Source: Clostridium sp. AWRP (GTDB lineage: Bacteria > Bacillota > Clostridia > Clostridiales > Clostridiaceae). Taken from it: a stretch of DNA of 64,000 nt. This document shows positions 36,171 to 44,411 of the stretch, piece by piece. The position numbers and the translations under genes were made by a program. The number at the start of each line of letters is the position of its first letter. Within the stretch, counting starts at the first letter, position 1. A model generated the notes under the pieces. It searched no databases and was not told the DNA's origin. It worked only from the letters and a program-made list of their open reading frames with translations. Where the stretch lies: the NCBI RefSeq assembly GCF_004006395.2, contig NZ_CP029758.2:2666001-2730000 (forward strand), given 5' to 3'.

Positions 36171-37215
36171 TAAAAGTCTCCCTTTTTACTTTTATTAGTT
36201 CTGCCACAATACTTATTGCTATTTCTTCAGGAGTTTGTGCATATATAGAAACACCTATAGGACTATGTACCCTTTTTAAATCTTCCTCTGTATATCCTTC
36301 ATCCAAAAGGCTCTCATAAACGAACTTCCTTTTGGTCTTGCTTCCTATCATCCCTATATACTTTGCATTAGTCTTAAGCATCTGTCCTAGTACTTCCTTG
36401 TCGTAAGCATGGCCTCTTGTAACTATTACTATATAACTATTGCTATCTACTTTTATATATTTAAGAATATTTTCAAAAGAAGGAATTGCTTTTACTTCTT
36501 TTACATCTTTAAACCTTTCCTTATTTGCAAATTCCTGTCTATCATCTATAACAACAATGTCAAAATCCAGATTTTTAGCCACTTCTGCAATTTTTTGTGC
36601 TACATGTCCTGCACCTATTACATATATGGTTTGAGTATTTAAAACAGGTTCTATTAAATAATGTTCCTCTTCCACGTCAATATACTGCATAGTAACATTT
36701 TTAAAATTTTCTCTTATCTTTCTAATTATGTACTGAACTTTCTCATCTTCTTTTCCATAAAATGATGCTTCACTGCAAATCCATTTATCTATGCCTTTTA
36801 TGCTTTTTCTTTCTCCAGGTATTCTAGTTATAATAGCAAAATTATCACCTTTTCTCTTCAGTTTCTGCACATTTTTATACATTTCCACCATGTCACTGTC
36901 TTTATAATCTACATACTCTAGAAGCAATTTAATATCTCCACCACATGCAGCACCTAAAGCCTCTGCACCTTCATTTGTAAGTGAACAATTTTTAATTATA
37001 TAAGCTCCATTTTGAAATATCCTTGAAGATAATTTTATGGCCAATGCCTCAAATATGCCTCCACCTATAGTTCCTATAATAGAAAAATCCCTTTTTATAA
37101 TCATCTTGGTACCCTCTTCTCTAGGTGCAGATCCAGACTTTTCTAGAATAGTGGCCAAAACAAAGTCTTCTTTTCTATCTAAAAGATTATTTATTATCTC
37201 ATATATATCTTCCAA
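36157..37215 (-). CDS. XdhC/CoxI family molybdenum-cofactor insertion protein (unit 1)
   Basis: This 352-residue protein has the CoxI-type N-terminal domain (EKSGSAPREEGTKMII, IGTIGGGIFE, GAACGGDI with the conserved Cys) and the C-terminal Rossmann domain (YVIGAGHVAQKIAEVAK, MIGSKTKRKFV, HSPIGVSI). XdhC proteins bind molybdenum cofactor, protect it during sulfuration and deliver it to XDH-family enzymes. The start is TTG 37215 behind GGAGGGG, 3 bp after the ligase gene. Length and pattern match its paralog at 46389-47468, whose start is ATG. The expected client is the Mop enzyme of the same unit. Confidence 0.9.
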   Translation of the reverse strand: MEDIYEIINNLLDRKEDFVLATILEKSGSAPREEGTKMIIKRDFSIIGTIGGGIFEALAIKLSSRIFQNGAYIIKNCSLTNEGAEALGAACGGDIKLLLEYVDYKDSDMVEMYKNVQKLKRKGDNFAIITRIPGERKSIKGIDKWICSEASFYGKEDEKVQYIIRKIRENFKNVTMQYIDVEEEHYLIEPVLNTQTIYVIGAGHVAQKIAEVAKNLDFDIVVIDDRQEFANKERFKDVKEVKAIPSFENILKYIKVDSNSYIVIVTRGHAYDKEVLGQMLKTNAKYIGMIGSKTKRKFVYESLLDEGYTEEDLKRVHSPIGVSIYAQTPEEIAISIVAELIKVKRETFNGKR

Positions 37216-37217
37216 AT

Positions 37218-38531
37218 TTATCCCCTCCCTCTATAGTCATATATTTTTCGCTTTACCATACTATTTTTTATTTCTATACTTTTTTTCATATAACCTAATA
37301 CAATTTCTAAAGTTCCATCAATTAATGCTTCCCTTACTGATGGAATTTTTTCTACACTATTTTTAATATTCCCTCTTAATTTGTAAAAATCCTCCTCCCT
37401 TTTTACAGCAATATCTATATAGAGAATATTTTTCTTTTCAATATAAACATTATAATTTATTACCTCTTCAAAAGACAAGATTATTTCATCCAAATCTCTC
37501 ATAGATAGGAATTTATTTTTACCTATTACAATTTTATTTTCCATCCTTCCATGAACTCTTTCCATAGTCTTTAAAAAAGTACCACAGGCACACAAACCTG
37601 CTTTAAAACATCCTATATCACCTGTTTTATATCTTATTAAAGGCATTCCTTCTCTTGTAAGAGTTGTAAATACTATCTCACCATACTCTCCATCTTTTAC
37701 TACTTTTCCTGTACGTGGATTTATTACTTCAAAATACAAATCATTTTCTCTCATATGGTAGCCACTTAAAGCCTCACATTCTACTCCTCCTCCATACCCC
37801 ATTTCTGTCATGCCATAATGTGTAAAAACTTTACAACTAAATTTATGTGTAATTTCTCTTATTAATGTTTCTGGCACATAATCAGCACTCAGAAGAATTT
37901 TTTTTATGCTGGCTTTAAATGTTTCAGACTCTACTCTGGAAAAATACAGTACCTGCAGTGGAATCCCAACTATACAATCTATACATTTTTCCTTGATAAA
38001 TTCTGCAGTATCCTTAGGATTTACAAGTACACCTTGAACATAACATGTTATATCTATATCCTTTAATGCTTTCTTTAGTAAATCTCCTATACTACCATGA
38101 CTATTTCCTGGTAAAAGCACCAATACCCTGTCATTTTTATTTACAATACACTGCATACCATATTTAAAAAATTCTACAGTAAGATCTAAGTCCTTTTCCG
38201 TAAAATATATTCTTTTTTCTTCCCCACTTGTTCCCGAAGTTCTTAAGGTTACTATTCTCGCAATATCTCTTTGAGGTACACATAAAAAATTATTTGAATT
38301 TTCTTTTATATGTTCTGGCAGCGTAAAAGGAATTTTTTCAAAATCTTCAAAGGACTTTATATCATTTCCTTGAATATCTTTCAAATATTCCTTATAAAAT
38401 TTACTATATTTTTTCCCATAGTCTATAATTTTTCTTATTTTATTTAACTGATAATTTTCTAAAGATTCCGTACTTTTTTTCTTTATTCCTGTTTTATCAA
38501 CTATCCATGCTTCAAGTGGTGTCAGCTTCAT
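37218..38531 (-). CDS. PaaK-like AMP-forming ligase (DVU1553-like)
   Basis: This 437-residue adenylate-forming enzyme is related to phenylacetate-CoA ligase. It has LRTSGTSGEEKRI near residue 95 (ATP loop), THYGMTEMGYGGG near 240, RYKTGDIG near 305 and a lid motif with HGRMENKIVIGKNKF near 330. A CACG pair lies just after the hinge. In the Mop neighbourhood the acid activated is unknown. It could be the carboxylic product of aldehyde oxidation or a cofactor precursor. GGGGAG precedes ATG 38531. The upstream 70 bp is a deletion scar rather than a normal junction. In unit 2 this gene is reduced to a scar at 47471-47542. Confidence 0.85.
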   Translation of the reverse strand: MKLTPLEAWIVDKTGIKKKSTESLENYQLNKIRKIIDYGKKYSKFYKEYLKDIQGNDIKSFEDFEKIPFTLPEHIKENSNNFLCVPQRDIARIVTLRTSGTSGEEKRIYFTEKDLDLTVEFFKYGMQCIVNKNDRVLVLLPGNSHGSIGDLLKKALKDIDITCYVQGVLVNPKDTAEFIKEKCIDCIVGIPLQVLYFSRVESETFKASIKKILLSADYVPETLIREITHKFSCKVFTHYGMTEMGYGGGVECEALSGYHMRENDLYFEVINPRTGKVVKDGEYGEIVFTTLTREGMPLIRYKTGDIGCFKAGLCACGTFLKTMERVHGRMENKIVIGKNKFLSMRDLDEIILSFEEVINYNVYIEKKNILYIDIAVKREEDFYKLRGNIKNSVEKIPSVREALIDGTLEIVLGYMKKSIEIKNSMVKRKIYDYRGRG

Positions 38532-38555
38532 TTTGCCATCTCCCCTTCAACTTTA

Positions 38556-38600
38556 CTAGTCATCCCTATTTCCAAATTCATAACCATTACAGCACTTCAT
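38556..38600 (-). pseudogene. Deletion scar: methyltransferase start joined to C-GCAxxG-C-C protein end
   Basis: The 14-codon frame reads MKCCNGYEFGNRDD and then stops. The first six residues match the methyltransferase start of unit 2 (MKCCNAYE), and the rest matches the last residues of the C-GCAxxG-C-C protein (YDFGDRDDD). The next bases (TAGTAAAGTTGAAG) resemble the TrsS start region of unit 2 (GTGTGAAAAGTGAAG) and then jump to the ligase start. So unit 1 once held these three genes and lost them by at least two deletions. Confidence 0.8.
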
Positions 38601-38806
38601 CATTTATCTTCCAGTCCCTTTTCTACTTCCTTCATTTTTCCTAATGCAAGTTTCTCATCTATAATTACCATTTTACACTTAGGACACTGCATGAGTTCAA
38701 CTTCAAAATTTCCTCCAAGATATAGAACCTTTACCTGTCTAAGTTCTAATTCTTTATTACATTTGTCACAAATCCATGGAGTTTTCTCTTCTTTATCAAT
38801 ATTCAT
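38600..38806 (-). CDS. Small two-CxxC protein (DVU1557-like redox protein, unit 1)
   Basis: The 68-residue protein carries CDKC near residue 14 and CPKC near 41, giving a rubredoxin- or zinc-ribbon-like four-cysteine site. A helical, charged C-terminus follows (KMKEVEKGLEDK). Family naming from Desulfovibrio (DVU1557) treats it as a redox protein. Metal identity (Zn or Fe) cannot be told. It starts 2 bp after the flavin/Fe-S gene and its TGA overlaps the ATG of the scar frame, the same coupling as in the intact unit 2. Confidence 0.8.
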   Translation of the reverse strand: MNIDKEEKTPWICDKCNKELELRQVKVLYLGGNFEVELMQCPKCKMVIIDEKLALGKMKEVEKGLEDK

Positions 38807-38808
38807 AG

Positions 38809-41082
38809 CTATTCCTCCACCACTTCCATCCTATGGCTGTAAACATCCTTAACAAAAATTTCATTTTCATTTTTTTCATATTCTACCCAATAGGTAACAC
38901 TGCCAATCCTAAGTCTGCATAAATAGTGAGAATTTTTAGGATTAAAAAATCTCTCTTTATTTTTTTGTGCATTATCTACTGCTTTTTCTATATCTTCAAG
39001 CAAAATCAGTCTTTCTTCCATTTGATTTTGCACATTGTCTGGTATATTTAATTTAAATCCATAATCCTTTTTAAAATCATTTATTTCCTCATTCCATATT
39101 TCTTTTAAAAGTTTCTTTTTAACAAGTGCCCTATTTTCATGCCGTTTTGAAAGACTAGGAACTTTTCTTAACCCGGCTTCTTCTAAATTACTGCTATAAA
39201 TTAAGTCTAAGATATGGAAAGTTTTTTTACCTTCATCTATAAATAGATCCTTGCACATTGCGCAGTAAACTAAATAATCCAGATTACTCTCACCTATCCT
39301 ATCTTTTGCAAATTCCCTAGACTGCTCTCTATTTGAAAAGTATACTAAACCACCATAACCACAACACTTAGTTTTTTCTTTTGAAAACTTAAGTTCTTTT
39401 ATTTTATATCCCAATTTGTCTGCTATATTTCTTATGCTTTCGTGAATTTCTTTATTATGTCTAGTTGAACATGCATCTTGTACAGCTAGTACTTTCTTTT
39501 CATCTGTTTTGTTGTTTGATGCAACACCATATTTATCCATAACTTCCCACAGAGAAATAAGTTTAATATCCGGCATATACTTTTTAAAGGTTCTATAACA
39601 ACTTGAGCAGGCTAAAATAAAAGTTGGATTTCCTGCTTTTTTCCACTTATCTTTCATATCCTCCATATTCTTCTTCACTAAATCCTGCCTTCCAGCCCAA
39701 TCTGCTGGTGCACCGCAGCAGCCTAGCATTATACCAACTCCATCTTTAATATTATCCATGAGATATTTATATACTTCAGGTATATATTCAGGAGAAGAAG
39801 CAGGCAGCTGACATCCAGGATAAAACATATACTTCACCTTTTCATATCCCGGCTGATTTTTTACCATAGAAAAATGTTTACTATTGCTAAATTCCATATC
39901 TCTAAGTCCAAAATCATGAGCTGACACAGGCATTTTTCCTCTTTCTACCATGCTTTCACGAGTCTCTTGTATTACATCTTTCATATCCAAATTTGAAGGA
40001 CAAACTTCACCACAAAGTCCGCAAAGGGTACATGAATTAATCATTTCATTTGCATAGTGATCTCCTAGTACTATGTTTTCATTGTGATTTATTTGCCTTA
40101 TATATTTCCTAGGTTCAGTATTATATCTTCTTAAATGTGGACAATTTCTAGCGCACTGTAAACATTCACATTTTAAACATCTTTGTGCTTCTTGTATTGC
40201 CTCCTTTTCATTATATACTGAAGAAGTCCTTTTAATAGGTTCTACATTTTCTATATCATCTAATTTAAGTTTTAAAGGAGTATCATAAGCACCTTCATTT
40301 TCCCTAGCTGCTGTAAGAGAAGTTTTTTGAAGGTATCTGTCAATGGATGTGGCTGCCCTTCTTCCAGAGCTTATGGAAAGTATGACTGAATCGTTTTTGT
40401 TTGCAACTCTTCCACCTGCAAATAAAGAACTGTCCTCCACCTGGAAAGTTTGTGGATTTACTTTTAAATCTTTTTTCCAAGTTCCTGTCCCCATGTAAAC
40501 TGCATCATAGGTATTGAGTATATCCTCCAATTTTTTTTCATCTACGAATTCATTGAACTTAATTATTATATCATCTTTATTCATTATTTCTAATTCTTCT
40601 TCTATTGTCTTTTTTGAAAGTTGTTTCTCTTCAAAATTCCACAATCTTCCACCTATTTTATCACTTTTTTCGTAGACAGTAATTTGGTATCCTTTTTTAT
40701 CCAAGTCAAAAGCAGCAACAATACCACTTATACCTGCACCTATTACTGCAACCTTTTTCCCATTTTTAGGTATAGTAATAGACCTTTTTGGAGAAGAAAA
40801 ACCTAACTCTATTGCCGCCCTTTCAAGTTCATGTATATTAATGCCTCCACCTAATTTATTTCTAGGACATACACCCTTGCAAGGCTCGTCACATATACTT
40901 CCTACTATTCTTGCAAAAGGAACCTTCTTAGACATAATTTTATAAGCTTTTTTAAAGTCTCCCTTTTGTATTTCTTCAATAAAAGCTTTCACATCCATGT
41001 GTAAAGGACATGCTGCTATACAGGCTGAGGGTTTGTCTCCAATACATAACTCTCTTCTATTCAGTAGTTTATTTAAATCCAT
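38809..41082 (-). CDS. FAD-dependent oxidoreductase with Fe-S and CCG domains (DVU1558-like, unit 1)
   Basis: This 757-residue multidomain protein has an N-terminal Cys-rich GltD/DPYD-type segment (CIAACPLHMDV, CDEPCKGVCPRN). A dinucleotide fold follows (VIGAGISGIVAAFDLD near residue 110), then Fe-S motifs (CLKCECLQCARNCP, CTLCGLCGEVCP). HdrD-like CCG domains come next (MLGCCGAPADW, ACSSCYRTF, TKCCGYGGLVYF, CAMCKD). It probably relays electrons from the Mop enzyme to a pyridine nucleotide, thiol or membrane acceptor. ATG 41082 was chosen because AAGGTGAG lies 7 nt upstream and the length equals the unit 2 paralog. A 411-bp gap with repeats separates it from mop. Confidence 0.85.
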   Translation of the reverse strand: MDLNKLLNRRELCIGDKPSACIAACPLHMDVKAFIEEIQKGDFKKAYKIMSKKVPFARIVGSICDEPCKGVCPRNKLGGGINIHELERAAIELGFSSPKRSITIPKNGKKVAVIGAGISGIVAAFDLDKKGYQITVYEKSDKIGGRLWNFEEKQLSKKTIEEELEIMNKDDIIIKFNEFVDEKKLEDILNTYDAVYMGTGTWKKDLKVNPQTFQVEDSSLFAGGRVANKNDSVILSISSGRRAATSIDRYLQKTSLTAARENEGAYDTPLKLKLDDIENVEPIKRTSSVYNEKEAIQEAQRCLKCECLQCARNCPHLRRYNTEPRKYIRQINHNENIVLGDHYANEMINSCTLCGLCGEVCPSNLDMKDVIQETRESMVERGKMPVSAHDFGLRDMEFSNSKHFSMVKNQPGYEKVKYMFYPGCQLPASSPEYIPEVYKYLMDNIKDGVGIMLGCCGAPADWAGRQDLVKKNMEDMKDKWKKAGNPTFILACSSCYRTFKKYMPDIKLISLWEVMDKYGVASNNKTDEKKVLAVQDACSTRHNKEIHESIRNIADKLGYKIKELKFSKEKTKCCGYGGLVYFSNREQSREFAKDRIGESNLDYLVYCAMCKDLFIDEGKKTFHILDLIYSSNLEEAGLRKVPSLSKRHENRALVKKKLLKEIWNEEINDFKKDYGFKLNIPDNVQNQMEERLILLEDIEKAVDNAQKNKERFFNPKNSHYLCRLRIGSVTYWVEYEKNENEIFVKDVYSHRMEVVEE

Positions 41083-41110
41083 AAAACTTCTCACCTTCCT
41101 TTATCGATTA

Positions 41111-41355
41111 TTAACTCAACCTTCGCACATATAAAATTTTTTTAGTTGAGAATTGAGAGTGGAAAGTGGAGAGTTAATGTGGATTTTTTTAGTTACACTA
41201 CAAAAAATCTTTGATTAAATTTTAATAGCTCGTTTTGCTAAAGCAAAACATTGCTGACTTATATAATTTAAAGATTTTTACGATAGCTAAAAATCAACCT
41301 TCACTCTCAACTCTCAATTTTCAACTCTCAACTCAAAAAACTTTGCTTCCCAATT
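41111..41355. repeat. MITE-like palindromic element, family A (copy 3)
   Basis: Ends carry periodic GAGAATTGAGAGTGGAAAGTGGAGAG and CACTCTCAACTCTCAATTTTCAAC style repeats. The core shares about 80 bp with copy 2 in opposite orientation and less closely with copy 1. It begins with CTCAACCTTCGCACATATAAAA, the border motif also seen at 14050 and 17058. It fills most of the gap between the flavin/Fe-S gene and mop of unit 1. Confidence 0.7.
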
Positions 41356-41394
41356 TACTTAAACTACGAATATTAAGTTAATTATCTATAACAA

Positions 41395-41465
41395 AAAGGA
41401 ACCAGAAACTTTTAAAAAAACACTTCAATATAAAACGTAGAAATTATTTGCTTCTGATTCCTTTA
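41395..41465 (-). repeat. Inverted-repeat stem after mop (unit 1)
   Basis: AAAGGAACCAGAAAC and GCTTCTGATTCCTTT bracket a 41-nt centre. On the minus strand the stem ends in TTTTTG, so it could terminate or process the mop transcript. The matching structure in unit 2 (52598-52760) carries a family B element inside it. Confidence 0.55.
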
Positions 41466-41493
41466 TAGAGATATGTCTAATACAAATTATCTC

Positions 41494-44217
41494 TTATTTC
41501 TTAAGTGCCGCTAAAACCTTCTCAGGCAAAGCTGGCAATTTAGTAATACGAGCTCCACAAGCGTTATATATTGCATTAATTATTGCTGCATGTGGTGCTG
41601 AAAGCGGCATTTCTCCAGCTCCTGCTGCTCCATAAGGGCCATTTGGTCTTGGTGTTTCCTGATGAATAAGTGTTATATTGTCTGGAACATCTTTTATTTG
41701 AGGTATTCCACAAGCTGTAAGTGTAACATGTTTCTTTAAATCTTCAAAATCTTCGCTTAAAGCGAGTCCTATACCTTGAACTAATCCACCATAAAGCTGT
41801 CCTTCAATTACTATTTTATTTACTATAGTACCACAATCTGAAACCATAGTAAGATTTTCAACTTTAGTCTTTCCTGTGTTGACATCAACTTCTACTTCTG
41901 CCATAAGTACACCATACATATATACTGGGAATGGATTTCCTTGGCCTGTTTCTACATCACAAGCAGTACATGGTGCAGTCCACTCTCCATCATATTTTAC
42001 TGGAAGCCCTTGAGCTACCATTTCATCATAAGTTCTATAAGTTCCATCTTCTTTTTTCAAAGCGTTTACTAAGTTTTCACAGGCAACTCTTGTAGCATTA
42101 CCAGTTAAAACGTTAGAACGGCTTCCACCTGCAGGGCCACTATCTGGTGTAAATTTCATATCATTCATAACAAGCTTAATTTGTTTAGGTTTTATTCCTA
42201 AAGGTTTTAAAGTTTCATGAGCAATTGTGAGTGTTCCCATATCAGCACCTTGGCCATGATCTTCCCAGGAATTTGCTACAGTAACACCTTCCGGAGTAAT
42301 TTCAGCCCAAGCTCTTGATGTATCTGGACCGTCTAGGCCGCATCCATATATGAGAAGTGAAACTCCCACACCATATTTTTTATCTCCAGAACTAGCATTA
42401 TTTTTATCTTTAACTTTCTTTTTTGCTTCATTATAGAATGGCCTTAATTTATCTATTGCCTGAGGCAGACAAATTACATCTGGAGGACATCCATTTGGAG
42501 TTGTATCCCCTTCTCTATAAACATTCATATATCTAAATTCTAGAGGATCCATTCCAACCTTCTCAGCTAACTCATCAATTGCTACTTCTGATGCAAAAAG
42601 AGCTTGAGGTGAACCATATCCTCTAAATGCAGAACCCCAAGCATGATTTGTAGCTACGGTACGACCTGCACCTCTTATATTTGGAACATTATATCCAGCA
42701 CCTATAAATTGAGTTCCTCTCATTGTCAAAAGGTCTCCAAATTCAGAATATGGACCGTGATCTACACTCCAATCTGATTCCAGCGCCTTTATCTTTCCAT
42801 CTTTATCTGCACCATATTTAACATGCATGAAGAATGGAGATCTCTTTCCTGTATAAGTTATTTGCTGATACATATTGAATTCAAGGTATACAGGTCTTTT
42901 GGTTACCATAGCAGCTACTCCAAGAAGACCTTCCATTGTTGGACTAAATTTATAACCAAATGTACCTCCTGTAGGATTTTGAACTATTTTAAGTTTTTCC
43001 AGTGGTATTCCTATTCCATCTGCAACCATTGCTGCATGTATGTGTATTCCAACGCTCTTTGAATGTACCATTAAATCCCCGTCTTCATCAAAATATGCGA
43101 ATCCAACATCTGGTTCAAGTGGTAAATGTGGTTGTCTTCCAACATAAAAATCATCTTCAACAACATAAGGAAGAGAACCCATTAAAGGTGCTGTATCTTC
43201 ACCTTTTTTAGTACCACATTCAAAGTAAATATTAGGTGTTCCTGGATGAATTTCTATAGCATCTTCTGCCATAGCAGCTGGTGCACTCATATAAGTTGGT
43301 AACTCTTCTAACTCTACTTTAACTTTTCCCACTGCTTCTTCAGCTACAGCTGGATTCTCTGCCAAAACCATAGCTAAAGCATCTCCAAATTGGAAAACTT
43401 TCTTATCATTTAATATGGGTCTTTCAAGTCCATCACCCTTATTGGATGGGAAAGCCAAACCGTTTATTCTATTGCTGCCTGGTACATCTTTATATGTTAT
43501 TACTTTATATACTCCAGGCATTTTTTCTGCTTCTGAAGTATCTATAGATATTATATTGGCATGGGATACCGTTGCCTGAACTAATTTGATGTGCAGTGTT
43601 CCTGGTGGAAGTTCTAATCCAAGATCTGCTCCAAATTCCCATGATCCTGTTACTTTTGCAAGAGCAGATGGACGTACTACACTTGAACCAAGCAAAGTTC
43701 CATCTTTAGGAAGTTTAGCCCATATATCTTCCTTTCTTATTTCTCCACGCATAAGTTTTGCTGCTTCCATTACAGAATCAACTATGGGTTTGTATCCCGT
43801 ACATCTACATACATTTCTATGTTTTTGGAACCAATCTCTTACTTCTTCCCTAGTCGGATTTGTGTTTTCATCTAAAAGTGCCTTTGCAGAAACTATAAAT
43901 CCAGGAGTACAGAATCCGCACTGTGCAGCGCCATGAACCATCCATGCTAACTGTAGTGGATGAAGATGCTCATTGGTGCCAACTCCTTCTATAGTTATAA
44001 TATTTGCTTCATCAGGAACTCTTTTAAATTTAGTTATACAAGCTCTTACAACTTTTCCATCTAGAATTATAGAGCAGGCACCACATTCTCCTTTTCTGCA
44101 TCCAACTTTTGTTCCAACCAGATGTAATTGTTTTCTCAAAACATCTGCTAAAAATGCCTCAGGATCTGCTATAACAGTCCTTTTGACTCCATTAATAATT
44201 AAACTCTTTTTTAACAT
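41494..44217 (-). CDS. mop: Mop-type aldehyde oxidoreductase (molybdenum hydroxylase), unit 1
   Basis: This 907-residue protein equals Desulfovibrio gigas aldehyde oxidoreductase in length and cofactor positions. One 2Fe-2S set is at C40, C45, C48 and C60, and the second is QCGFC with HRNVCRCTGYK. The molybdopterin motifs are GGTFGYKFSPT, SAFRGYGSPQ and DHGQGAD, and the base-catalyst Glu869 lies in GAGEMPLS. There is no FAD domain. The family oxidises aldehydes to carboxylic acids at a Mo-cytosine-dinucleotide centre. It shares long identical blocks with the unit 2 enzyme. The upstream sigma-54-like promoter looks decayed, so this copy may be weakly expressed or differently controlled. Confidence 0.92.
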   Translation of the reverse strand: MLKKSLIINGVKRTVIADPEAFLADVLRKQLHLVGTKVGCRKGECGACSIILDGKVVRACITKFKRVPDEANIITIEGVGTNEHLHPLQLAWMVHGAAQCGFCTPGFIVSAKALLDENTNPTREEVRDWFQKHRNVCRCTGYKPIVDSVMEAAKLMRGEIRKEDIWAKLPKDGTLLGSSVVRPSALAKVTGSWEFGADLGLELPPGTLHIKLVQATVSHANIISIDTSEAEKMPGVYKVITYKDVPGSNRINGLAFPSNKGDGLERPILNDKKVFQFGDALAMVLAENPAVAEEAVGKVKVELEELPTYMSAPAAMAEDAIEIHPGTPNIYFECGTKKGEDTAPLMGSLPYVVEDDFYVGRQPHLPLEPDVGFAYFDEDGDLMVHSKSVGIHIHAAMVADGIGIPLEKLKIVQNPTGGTFGYKFSPTMEGLLGVAAMVTKRPVYLEFNMYQQITYTGKRSPFFMHVKYGADKDGKIKALESDWSVDHGPYSEFGDLLTMRGTQFIGAGYNVPNIRGAGRTVATNHAWGSAFRGYGSPQALFASEVAIDELAEKVGMDPLEFRYMNVYREGDTTPNGCPPDVICLPQAIDKLRPFYNEAKKKVKDKNNASSGDKKYGVGVSLLIYGCGLDGPDTSRAWAEITPEGVTVANSWEDHGQGADMGTLTIAHETLKPLGIKPKQIKLVMNDMKFTPDSGPAGGSRSNVLTGNATRVACENLVNALKKEDGTYRTYDEMVAQGLPVKYDGEWTAPCTACDVETGQGNPFPVYMYGVLMAEVEVDVNTGKTKVENLTMVSDCGTIVNKIVIEGQLYGGLVQGIGLALSEDFEDLKKHVTLTACGIPQIKDVPDNITLIHQETPRPNGPYGAAGAGEMPLSAPHAAIINAIYNACGARITKLPALPEKVLAALKK

Positions 44218-44273
44218 ATTGTACCTCCTTGATTTTATATTATTGGAAGAACTATTAATTTCATTGTTATTAT

Positions 44274-44293
44274 GAGCAATAATTAATACCCAT
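44274..44293 (-). promoter_or_regulatory. Degenerate sigma-54-type promoter of mop, unit 1
   Basis: On the minus strand ATGGGTATTAATTATTGCTC aligns with the intact elements at 55626-55643 and 57856-57873. It has TGGG instead of TGGC, and 11 or 12 bp, not 10, between GG and GC. The upstream direct repeats seen at the other two promoters are missing, because the terminator of the next gene starts 48 bp away. Confidence 0.4.
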
Positions 44294-44340
44294 ATTCAAA
44301 ATGTTGGAATCACCTACATTTTTTTAAACCTTATTTTTCA

Positions 44341-44395
44341 AATATAATTAGAGGGTTACCAACAGCATATCTGTAGGTAACCCTCTAATTATATT
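44341..44395. terminator. 20-bp perfect stem terminator after activator 2
   Basis: AATATAATTAGAGGGTTACC (44341-44360) pairs perfectly with 44376-44395 around a 15-nt loop. It lies 16 bp past the activator 2 stop. A T-run follows on the plus strand and a weaker one on the minus strand, so it may work in both directions. Confidence 0.7.
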
Positions 44396-44411
44396 TTTTG
44401 AATAAAAAATA

